7,993 nt of DNA, taken from the NCBI GenBank assembly GCA_019347595.1, contig JAHWLA010000070.1, forward strand, positions 3,227 through 11,219, given 5' to 3'. Origin of the DNA: Actinomycetota bacterium (GTDB taxonomy: Bacteria > Actinomycetota > Acidimicrobiia > Acidimicrobiales > JAHWLA01). Shown here in pieces: positions 1 through 5,218 of this stretch. Each line of letters begins with the position of its first letter. Within the stretch, counting starts at the first letter, position 1. A program made the position numbers and the translations under genes. Under the pieces are notes generated by a model. It saw only the letters and a list, made by a program, of their open reading frames with translations. It did not search any database and had not been told where the DNA came from.

Positions 1-71
1 GAAGGATGGGGGCGGCCCCCCTGGCCGACGTCATCTCGCGCTCATCTAACCACGCTTCGCACGTCGGGATG

Positions 72-95
72 TGTCCCTCGTCACAGAGCGGGACA
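72..95 (-). terminator. Weak hairpin downstream of mreB
   Basis: A 6-bp inverted repeat, TGTCCC at 72-77 and GGGACA at 90-95, lies 12 nt beyond the mreB stop. An alternative inner CTC/GAG pairing is possible. No T-run follows on the minus strand, so termination is only a guess. The rest of 1-106 shows no convincing gene or regulatory site. An ATG on the minus strand at 34 opens a frame to the window edge, but it has no Shine-Dalgarno and only 11 codons are visible. Confidence 0.25.
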
Positions 96-106
96 AACCA
101 GTCGGG

Positions 107-1126
107 CTAGCGCTCCGCCCCCATGAACATGAGCTTGAGCGACTCGAAGGCCTCGATGCACTTGCCCGCTCCGAGCACGACGCACTCCAGGGGCGCGTCC
201 ACCAGGTGGACGGGGATGGCGGTCTCCTCGGACAGACGGCGGTCGAGGCCGCTGAGCATGCCGCCGCCGCCGACGAGGTGGATGCCCTGCACGATCAGGT
301 CCTGGGCCAGCTCCGGCGGGGCCTGGCCCAAGCACTGCACGACCGAGTCGACGATGGCGCCCACCTGTTCCTCGATGGCGAAGCGCACCTCCTCGGGCGA
401 GAGGATGACGTTCTTCGGCAGCCCGCTCATGAGGTCGCGGCCCCGCACCTCGGCCTTGACCTCGGCCTCTGTAGGGAAGGCACTGCCGATGGCGACCTTG
501 ATCTCCTCGGCCGTCCGCTCGCCGATGGCGATGCCGTACTCGCGGCGCACGTAGGTCTGGATCGAGGCGTCGATGTCGAAGCTGCCGACGCGGATGGCCT
601 GGAGGGCCACCACCCCACCCAGCGAGATGACCGCCGTTTCGGTGGTCCCGCCGCCGATGTCGACGACCATGTTGCCGAGCGGCTCGTGGATCGGCAGGCC
701 CGCGCCGATGGCCGCCGCCATGGGCTGCTCGATGAGGTACGCACCGGCCGCACCCGCCCTGCGGGCCGCCTCCTCGACCGCCCGGCGCTCCACCTCGGTG
801 ATGGCGGAGGGCACGCAGATGAGGACGCGGGGGCGGTTGAACCGGTTGACGCCACTGCGCTTCAGCAGCAGGCGGATCATGCGCTGGGTGATGTCGAAGT
901 CGGTAATGGCGCCCTTGCGCAACGGGCGCACCGCTTGGATGTAGCCCGGGGTGCGGCCGATCATCTGCCAGGCCTCGTGGCCCATGGCCAGCACGTCCTG
1001 GGTCTGGGTGTTGAGGGCGATGACCGTGGGCTCGTTGAGGACGATGCCCTGACCCCGGGTGTAGACGAGCGTGTTCGCCGTCCCGAGGTCGATGGCGAGG
1101 TCTCTAGCCAGAGTTCGACTCCTCAC
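107..1126 (-). CDS. mreB: Rod-shape determining protein MreB (bacterial actin)
   Basis: MreB is an actin-like ATPase that forms membrane-bound filaments and positions lateral cell-wall synthesis. From GTG at 1126 the product is 339 aa, normal for the family. The phosphate-1 loop DLGTANT is at residues 13-19, the phosphate-2 loop DIGGGTTET at 156-164 and the adenosine loop VGGGGML at 285-291. CVPSAITEVERR (104-115) and GERTAEEIK (202-210) are also typical. One change stands out: the usual EEPMAAAIG reads EQPMAAAIG, with Gln134 where MreBs carry a catalytic Glu. The start is uncertain. GTG 1126 has no Shine-Dalgarno. A CTG at 1111 lies 7 nt after a perfect GAGGAG and would begin MARDLAIDLG, the N-terminus I associate with relatives (334 aa). 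The gene is third in an operon after moaE and a small membrane protein, and overlaps the latter by 8 or 23 bp. No mreC or mreD is visible in the window. Confidence 0.96.
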   Translation of the reverse strand: MRSRTLARDLAIDLGTANTLVYTRGQGIVLNEPTVIALNTQTQDVLAMGHEAWQMIGRTPGYIQAVRPLRKGAITDFDITQRMIRLLLKRSGVNRFNRPRVLICVPSAITEVERRAVEEAARRAGAAGAYLIEQPMAAAIGAGLPIHEPLGNMVVDIGGGTTETAVISLGGVVALQAIRVGSFDIDASIQTYVRREYGIAIGERTAEEIKVAIGSAFPTEAEVKAEVRGRDLMSGLPKNVILSPEEVRFAIEEQVGAIVDSVVQCLGQAPPELAQDLIVQGIHLVGGGGMLSGLDRRLSEETAIPVHLVDAPLECVVLGAGKCIEAFESLKLMFMGAER

Positions 1127-1277
1127 GTGAGGAGTCGGGCGCCAGGGCCCGGAGCTCACGGCTGAATTCGGTGATCCCCGCTTCCACGGAACGGGGCTTG
1201 CGGTGCCGGTACCAGAGCACGAGCCAACCGAGCACGCTGAGAGCGACGGCAATGAGCAGATAGAGCAGGTTGCTCAC
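1104..1277 (-). CDS. 57-aa single-pass membrane protein between moaE and mreB
   Basis: I do not recognise this small protein. It starts at a GTG that overlaps the moaE stop in a GTGA tetranucleotide (1274-1277), so translation is probably coupled. Residues 4-23 (LLYLLIAVALSVLGWLVLWY) form one hydrophobic membrane segment, followed by the basic stretch RHRKPRS. By the positive-inside rule the C-terminus should be cytoplasmic. The tail (31-57) is polar and acidic, includes a likely short helix around TEFSRELRALA, and ends in EESNSG. The last codons overlap the start of mreB and encode the arm that contains the mreB Shine-Dalgarno. Position suggests either a partner for membrane-bound MreB or mainly a leader cistron that opens the hairpin. 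Both are inference. A chance ORF is unlikely given the coupled start and the clean membrane helix. Confidence 0.75.
   Translation of the reverse strand: MSNLLYLLIAVALSVLGWLVLWYRHRKPRSVEAGITEFSRELRALAPDSSREESNSG
1116..1137 (-). promoter_or_regulatory. 22-bp perfect palindrome: SD-sequestering hairpin at the mreB start
   Basis: Positions 1116-1137 form a perfect 22-bp palindrome centred on 1126/1127. In minus-strand RNA it folds as a 9-bp stem, CGACTCCTC with GAGGAGTCG, around an ACGT loop. The 3' arm contains GAGGAG (1124-1119), a consensus Shine-Dalgarno, fully paired with CTCCTC in the 5' arm. It sits inside the end of the 57-aa ORF, which terminates at 1104. Ribosomes finishing that ORF would melt the stem and expose the site, a standard translational-coupling design. 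Symmetric DNA could also be a protein operator. The RNA reading is favoured because the arm matches a Shine-Dalgarno exactly. Confidence 0.6.
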
Positions 1278-1738
1278 GACAGCAACTCCTCGACATCCCG
1301 GGCGCCCGTTCCCCAGCCGGCGCCTTCCTTCCACGTCTCGCGCTTCCAGATCGGCACCGTGGCCTTCAGCGTGTCGATGCACCAGCGGGCGGCCTCGAAG
1401 GCGTCGCCCCGGTGCGGCGTGCTGACGGCCACGACGACCGACACCTCTTCCAACTGCAACACGCCGGTGCGGTGCAGCACGGCGGCGCGGCCGATGTCGG
1501 GCCAGCGGCGCCGGGACTCCTCGACGATGGCTCGCATGCGGGCCTCGGCCTGCTCGGCGTAGGCCTCGTATTCCAGCGAGGTGACGCCCGCTCGGCCCTC
1601 GGCGTGGTCGCGCACGGTGCCCGCGAAGACGACGTAGGCCCCGCAGTCCGGCCTCGGCACCCATGCCGCGACGGCGCCGACCGACAACGGATCGGCCGTC
1701 AAAGCCACCCAATCGTCGGCGTCCGCAGGCGCGTACAC
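1274..1738 (-). CDS. moaE: Molybdopterin synthase catalytic (large) subunit MoaE
   Basis: MoaE joins MoaD-thiocarboxylate to convert cyclic pyranopterin monophosphate to molybdopterin in the cytoplasm. The 154-aa length is normal. Family signatures appear in order: YVVFAGTVRDHAEGR (35-49), LEYEAYAEQAE (55-65), HRTG (89-92), VAVSTPHR (103-110), and IDTLKATVPIWKRE (121-134). The last carries the two lysines (125 and 132) at the conserved active-site positions. GTG 1738 is the first possible start because an in-frame TAG lies at 1750-1748. The sequence just upstream reads TAGCAT, six bases, then GTG, which is the geometry of a leaderless transcript; the six bases GAAGGT could also act as a weak Shine-Dalgarno. 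It is the first gene of the moaE-small ORF-mreB operon. No moaD or other molybdopterin gene is visible here, so MoaD is presumably encoded elsewhere. Confidence 0.95.
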   Translation of the reverse strand: MYAPADADDWVALTADPLSVGAVAAWVPRPDCGAYVVFAGTVRDHAEGRAGVTSLEYEAYAEQAEARMRAIVEESRRRWPDIGRAAVLHRTGVLQLEEVSVVVAVSTPHRGDAFEAARWCIDTLKATVPIWKRETWKEGAGWGTGARDVEELLS

Positions 1739-1744
1739 ACCTTC

Positions 1745-1750
1745 ATGCTA
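1745..1750 (-). promoter_or_regulatory. Putative -10 box of a leaderless moaE transcript
   Basis: On the minus strand TAGCAT matches the actinobacterial TANNNT -10 consensus. Exactly six bases separate it from the moaE GTG, which places the first base of the start codon at the expected +1. No convincing -35 was found, which is common for such promoters. Confidence 0.45.
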
Positions 1751-1788
1751 CGGCCCCGGGGCGACCATTCGGGTGAAGAACGGGTCGG

Positions 1789-1794
1789 TATCCT
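1789..1794 (+). promoter_or_regulatory. Putative -10 box for the HtrA-like gene
   Basis: TATCCT fits TANNNT and ends 8 nt before ATG 1803, suggesting a leaderless or nearly leaderless mRNA. If it is real, the alternative GTG start at 1773 lies upstream of the transcript and could not be used. Together with the moaE box it would make the 1739-1802 gap a divergent promoter region. Confidence 0.35.
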
Positions 1795-1802
1795 TCGACG
1801 TT

Positions 1803-2954
1803 ATGGAGCACGACGACGGTCTCGGCGAGGAAGAGCCGATACCGCCGCTGCTCCCGCCGGACGACCGGCTCTGGCGACACCCGTCGGAGATGGCGTTGCA
1901 CCCGTTCGCCGGCCGGTCGTCACGGCCGCGTGGCGAGGGCGGTCGGGTGTGGCCCGTGGCCGGGCTTTCGGGGCTGATCGGCGCCCTCCTGGCCACCGCC
2001 GTGCTGGTCGCCACCGGCATGATGCGCGAGCGTCCGGCGACCATCCGCACCGTCGTGCAGCGGGAGGCGTCGCCGGTGGCGGTGCCCGTGGCGGCGGGCG
2101 CCGGCATCGTCGACCTCGCCGAGAAGACGCGGCCCGCGGTGGTCGAGGTACGGGCGGTGGGCTCCGACGAACCCATGGGATCGGGCGTCGTGTTCCGCAG
2201 CGACGGCTGGGTGGTGACCAGCCACCAGGTCGTCGTCGGGGTGGTGGACGTGACGGTCGTCCTGGCCGACGGCACGGCGGAGGCAGGCCGGGTCGTCGGG
2301 CGCGACGCCGACACCAACATCGCCGTGATCAAGCTCGACCGCCGGGACATGACCACGGCGGCCCTCGGGTCGGTGGCGTCGCTCAAGGTGGGGCAGGTGG
2401 CGGTGGTGGTGGGTAGCACGTTGTCCGTCGGGGTGATCAGCGCGCTGGGGCGGGAGGTGCGGCTGCCCAAGGGCCCGCTGCTGCTCGACATGATCCAGAC
2501 CGACGCACCGGTTGCGCCCGGCGCCGCGGGGGGCGCGCTGGTCGACAGCGGCGGCGGCGTGATCGGCATCGCCACATCGGTGGAGGGAGCGAGCTACGCC
2601 ACGCCGATCGACGCCGCTCGCGATGTCGCCGAGCAGCTCATCACTACAGGCAAGGTGGTGCACGCCTGGTTGGGCGTGGAGGGCGAGACCCTGTCGTCCG
2701 CCGACGCCCGCGCCTTGGGCGTCGACGGCGGCGCCGTCGTGCGACGCGTGCGGCCCGGCAGCCCGGCCGCCGCCGTGGGGCTGGCCGCCAAGGACGTGAT
2801 CGTGTCGGTCGACGGCGCCACGATCGGGTCGATGACCGCGTTGAAGGTGCTGCTGCGGTCGAAGCGGCCGGGGCAGGCCGTCGACATCGCCTACGTCCGT
2901 GACGGCAAGCAGGCGCATGCCGTCGCCACCCTCACCCCCCGCCCCACCGCCTAA
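1803..2954 (+). CDS. Membrane-anchored HtrA/DegP-like PDZ protein, probable pseudoprotease
   Basis: The fold is that of the HtrA (S1C) trypsin-like/PDZ family. From ATG 1803 the product is 383 aa. It has a short cytoplasmic head with PPDDRLWRHPSE (18-29), one membrane helix at about 51-74, a linker, a protease-like domain at about 100-280, and one PDZ domain at about 287-378 (AWLGV ... GSPAAAVGLAAKDVIVSVDG). The catalytic residues appear to be replaced. TNAHVV is TSHQVV (Gln142 for the His), the D-L-A-V motif is NIAV (Asn172 for the Asp), and NPGNSGGPL is APGAAGGAL (Ala242 for the Ser). The reading frame is otherwise intact, so this looks like a retained non-proteolytic binding protein, possibly a PDZ-based scaffold or chaperone on the outer face of the membrane. 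GTG 1773 would add 10 residues. It diverges from moaE and converges on the SDR-like gene. Confidence 0.9.
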   Translation: MEHDDGLGEEEPIPPLLPPDDRLWRHPSEMALHPFAGRSSRPRGEGGRVWPVAGLSGLIGALLATAVLVATGMMRERPATIRTVVQREASPVAVPVAAGAGIVDLAEKTRPAVVEVRAVGSDEPMGSGVVFRSDGWVVTSHQVVVGVVDVTVVLADGTAEAGRVVGRDADTNIAVIKLDRRDMTTAALGSVASLKVGQVAVVVGSTLSVGVISALGREVRLPKGPLLLDMIQTDAPVAPGAAGGALVDSGGGVIGIATSVEGASYATPIDAARDVAEQLITTGKVVHAWLGVEGETLSSADARALGVDGGAVVRRVRPGSPAAAVGLAAKDVIVSVDGATIGSMTALKVLLRSKRPGQAVDIAYVRDGKQAHAVATLTPRPTA

Positions 2955-2959
2955 AACCC

Positions 2960-3012
2960 TCGAAGTGTGCGGAGTTGGGGCGCTCCAGCGGCCCCGAGTC
3001 CGCACACTTCGA
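2960..3012. terminator. Bidirectional hairpin between convergent genes
   Basis: The 14-bp perfect arms at 2960-2973 and 2999-3012 (TCGAAGTGTGCGGA and its complement) enclose a second stem, GGGGC at 2977-2981 with GCCCC at 2991-2995. It sits 5 nt after the HtrA-like stop and 5 nt from the stop of the convergent SDR-like gene. On the minus strand it is followed by AGGGTTTT, a short T-run suited to termination of the SDR gene. On the plus strand no T-run follows. Confidence 0.75.
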
Positions 3013-3017
3013 TGTGG

Positions 3018-3965
3018 TTAACGGCGGGGGCGGCGGCGGCGGAGGAGGGCGACGATGCCGCCCACCAACCCGGCTCCGGCGGCGGCGGTCGCACCAAGGG
3101 CGACCTCCTGGCGGCGCCGGGGGCTGATCTCCAGCTTCGACCCCTCACCCGCCAGCACGTACGCCTCCTCGTTGGTGTGGCTCGGCCGCCAGCCCGCCGC
3201 CACCAAGCGGTCGTTGGCGATCACCCACGGGTGCCGGGTGTAGGGCTCCACCCCCCGTCGCTCGGGGGTGGACGACAGCGCCCGCCGCGCCGCCTGCAGC
3301 GGGCGGGCCACCCGTTCGGGCAGTGCCAGTCGCGCCGTCCCGCCCGCCAGGGCTCGGGCCGTCTCGTCGGGCACCCAGCCGTCGGGCGCCACGTTGAACA
3401 CGCCGTCGAGCCCCGAGCGCAGCGACAGCAGCACGGCGGAGGTGAGGTCGTCGATGTGGAGGAACTGCACCGGCCGGGCCGCCTCGGCGGGACGGAAGCC
3501 GGTCGTCCCCGCCAGGGCGCGGGCCAGGGCGACATCGGCGCCGGGGCCGACGACCACGGTCGGCCGCAGGATGCAGACGGTGCTCCCGGGATGGTCGTCC
3601 TTCCACTCGACCACCAGGCGCTCGGCCTCGGCGCTCGTCACCGCCAGGTCGAACTCGGGGTTGGGCCGCAGCGGCGCGTCCTCGGAGAGCGGGACGGGGT
3701 TGTCGGCCCAGGCGCCGTACACCGTGGCGCTGGACAGGAAGACGACGACCCGCACGCTCGCATCGCCCGCGCCGTCGAGCACGGCCCGCACCACAGCCGG
3801 GTCCGGAGCGAGGTGGACGAGGGCGTCCACCCGGTCGAGCTGCGCCTTCACCTCGGCCGCCTCGTCGAGCTCGACGACGGCGCGCACGCCGGCGTCGTCG
3901 CCCAGCTCGGCCACCACCCGCCGACCCAGTCCGGTGCCCGACCCCGTGATGGCAATCGTCCGCAT
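3018..3965 (-). CDS. SDR/NAD-dependent epimerase-like protein with C-terminal membrane anchor
   Basis: This is an extended or atypical short-chain dehydrogenase/reductase-like protein of 315 aa. The N-terminal Rossmann start is MRTIAITGSGTGLGRR (glycine motif 8-14). Further family landmarks are FLSSATVYG (76-84), LRPTVVVGPG (133-142) and the substrate-domain signature VQFLHIDDLTSAVL (166-179). The catalytic YxxxK expected before AEAERLV is missing: Leu107 and Ser111 stand at those positions, so normal oxidoreductase chemistry is doubtful. Residues 288-308 form a hydrophobic segment followed by RRRRPRR, which suggests a tail anchored in the membrane. ATG 3965 is preceded by AGGCGG on the minus strand and starts exactly at the Rossmann strand. 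ATG 3977 would add MVGG. The start lies 18 bp from that of the divergent zincin-like gene, so any promoter must lie in that gene's first codons. The substrate cannot be told. Confidence 0.85.
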   Translation of the reverse strand: MRTIAITGSGTGLGRRVVAELGDDAGVRAVVELDEAAEVKAQLDRVDALVHLAPDPAVVRAVLDGAGDASVRVVVFLSSATVYGAWADNPVPLSEDAPLRPNPEFDLAVTSAEAERLVVEWKDDHPGSTVCILRPTVVVGPGADVALARALAGTTGFRPAEAARPVQFLHIDDLTSAVLLSLRSGLDGVFNVAPDGWVPDETARALAGGTARLALPERVARPLQAARRALSSTPERRGVEPYTRHPWVIANDRLVAAGWRPSHTNEEAYVLAGEGSKLEISPRRRQEVALGATAAAGAGLVGGIVALLRRRRPRR

Positions 3966-3971
3966 GCCGCC

Positions 3972-3977
3972 TACCAT
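3972..3977 (+). promoter_or_regulatory. Putative -10 box of a leaderless zincin-like transcript
   Basis: TACCAT matches TANNNT and is followed by exactly six bases and then GTG 3984, the same geometry as moaE. No Shine-Dalgarno precedes the GTG, which supports leaderless initiation. The box lies in the 18-bp gap between the divergent start codons at 3965 and 3984. Confidence 0.45.
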
Positions 3978-3983
3978 GCCCCT

Positions 3984-5162
3984 GTGAGCACCCCCGGTCC
4001 ATTCGGCGGCGGGAATCCGTTCGAGGGCCTCCCGATCTTCGGCGACCTGGCCAAGATGTTCGTCAGCCAGGGCCCCGTGCACTGGGAGATCGCCCGCCAG
4101 TTGGCGCAGTACATCGCCGTCGGGGGGACGACGGAGGGCAACGTCGAACCGCTGCAACGCATCCGGCTCGAGGAGCTCGTGCGCGTCGCCGACCTGCACG
4201 TCGCCGACGCCACCGGCCTGCCGACGTCCGGCGAGGGCATCGTGACGGCCGATCCGGTGGGGCGAGGCGAGTGGGCGAGCCGCACGCTCCAGGACTACCG
4301 CACGCTGCTGGAGCGGCTGGCGACGAGCCTGGCCGCAGGGAACGCGGCGGCCGACGACGGGCCTGCCGCCGACCCGTCGGCCGACTTCCTCGGGAACCTC
4401 GGGCAGGTGCTGGCGCCCGTGATGATGGGGTTCCAGGCCGGGTCGATGGTCGGGCACCTGGCCCAGCGGGCGTTCGGGCAGTACGACCTGCCGATCCCCC
4501 GACCGCCGTCCAGCCGCATGGTGGTGGTGCCCGCCAACATCGACACCTTCGCCACCGACTGGAGCCTCCCCGTCGACGACCTGCGCCTCTGGGTGTGCCT
4601 CAACGAGGTGGCCCACCATGCCGTCCTGTCACGGCCGCACGTGCGGGCCCGGTTGGAGGAACTGCTGACCGCCTATGTGTCGGGCTTCCGGCCGGACAGC
4701 GGTGGGCTGGAAGACCGCTTCGGCGAGCTCGACCCCACCGACCCGACATCGTTCCAGACGGCCTTCGCCGACCCCGAGGCACTGCTGGGCGCCATCCAGT
4801 CGCCCGAGCAGCAGGCGCTGCTCCCCCGCATCGAGGCCCTGACCACGGTGGTGGAGGGCTACATCGACCACGTGATGGACACGGTGGGCCGCCGGCTCAT
4901 CGCGTCGTACGGCGCGTTGAGCGAGGCGATGAAACGGCGGCGGGTGGAGCGCAGCGAAGGCGACCGGTTCGTGGAGCACCTGTTCGGGCTGGAGCTCAAC
5001 CAGGCGCAGTACGACCGGGGCACCGGGTTCGTGCGCGGCGTGGTGGAGCGGGCGGGCGAGGACGGGCTGGCACGGCTGTGGGTGTCGGCCCGTGAGCTGC
5101 CCACGCCGGCCGAGGTGGACGCCCCCGGGCTCTGGATCGAGCGCATCGACATCCCCGACTGA
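3984..5162 (+). CDS. Zincin_2-family (DUF2342, F420-associated) metalloprotease-like protein
   Basis: This 392-aa protein resembles the actinobacterial zincin_2/DUF2342 family, often annotated as zinc-dependent metalloprotease or as 'coenzyme F420 biosynthesis associated'. Its cellular role is not established. Supporting features are a Gly/Pro-rich N-terminus (PGPFGGGNPFEGLPIFGDL), a central motif region LRLWVCLNEVAHHAVL (200-215), EGYIDHVMD (291-299), and the C-terminal LFGLELNQAQYDRGTGFVRGVVERAG (333-358) with LPTPAEVDAPGLWIER after it. The zinc motif is altered: HEXXH reads NEVAH, with Asn207 for the first His. His211 and His212 follow, and Asn (AAC) is one base from His (CAC). Zinc binding and peptidase activity are therefore uncertain. 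There is no signal peptide; residues 138-158 are mildly hydrophobic but not clearly a membrane helix. GTG 3984 lacks a Shine-Dalgarno and follows a TANNNT box by six bases. Confidence 0.85.
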   Translation: MSTPGPFGGGNPFEGLPIFGDLAKMFVSQGPVHWEIARQLAQYIAVGGTTEGNVEPLQRIRLEELVRVADLHVADATGLPTSGEGIVTADPVGRGEWASRTLQDYRTLLERLATSLAAGNAAADDGPAADPSADFLGNLGQVLAPVMMGFQAGSMVGHLAQRAFGQYDLPIPRPPSSRMVVVPANIDTFATDWSLPVDDLRLWVCLNEVAHHAVLSRPHVRARLEELLTAYVSGFRPDSGGLEDRFGELDPTDPTSFQTAFADPEALLGAIQSPEQQALLPRIEALTTVVEGYIDHVMDTVGRRLIASYGALSEAMKRRRVERSEGDRFVEHLFGLELNQAQYDRGTGFVRGVVERAGEDGLARLWVSARELPTPAEVDAPGLWIERIDIPD

Positions 5163-5171
5163 CAACCCCTC

Positions 5172-5218
5172 GTCCCGAGTACATAGGTCACCTGACAGGT
5201 GACCTATGTACTCGGGAC
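5172..5218. terminator. 22-bp perfect inverted repeat between convergent genes
   Basis: Arms at 5172-5193 and 5197-5218 are perfectly complementary with a 3-base GAC spacer, making a very stable hairpin. It begins 9 nt after the zincin-like stop. The last four sense codons and the TAG of the phosphoesterase gene (stop at 5204-5206) lie inside the right arm. No T-run follows in either direction. It probably acts as a shared terminator or mRNA 3'-end stabiliser for both convergent genes; a palindromic protein-binding site is the alternative. Confidence 0.7.

Noticed and set aside
1..34. Possible start of a further leftward gene (ATG 34), which could be mreC
   Set aside because: Only 11 codons are visible, no Shine-Dalgarno is present, and nothing in the residues identifies a family.
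71..1165. Long plus-strand open frame of 364 codons
   Set aside because: It is antisense to the clear mreB gene and has the low-complexity His/Asp/Arg-rich composition typical of shadow frames in GC-rich DNA.
1127..1252. N-terminal extension of MreB up to 1252
   Set aside because: The extra 42 residues resemble no MreB and overlap most of the small membrane ORF; the homologous region begins at about residue 6 of the 339-aa form.
1278..1712. Upstream extension of the 57-aa membrane ORF to 1712
   Set aside because: This stretch is the shadow of moaE in another frame and is Arg/Gly-rich. The GTGA overlap at 1274-1277 gives a natural start.
1773..1802. GTG 1773 as the start of the HtrA-like gene
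   Set aside because: It has no Shine-Dalgarno and lies upstream of the TATCCT box; ATG 1803 fits better, though GTG cannot be excluded.
1412..2416. 334-codon plus-strand frame across moaE and the HtrA-like gene
   Set aside because: It crosses two well-supported genes and has repetitive Gly/Arg composition with no recognisable domain.
2967..3983. Upstream extension of the zincin-like gene
   Set aside because: It is antisense to the SDR-like gene; homology starts just after GTG 3984.
3966..4619. Upstream extension of the SDR-like gene
   Set aside because: It is antisense to the zincin-like gene; the Rossmann motif begins right after ATG 3965.
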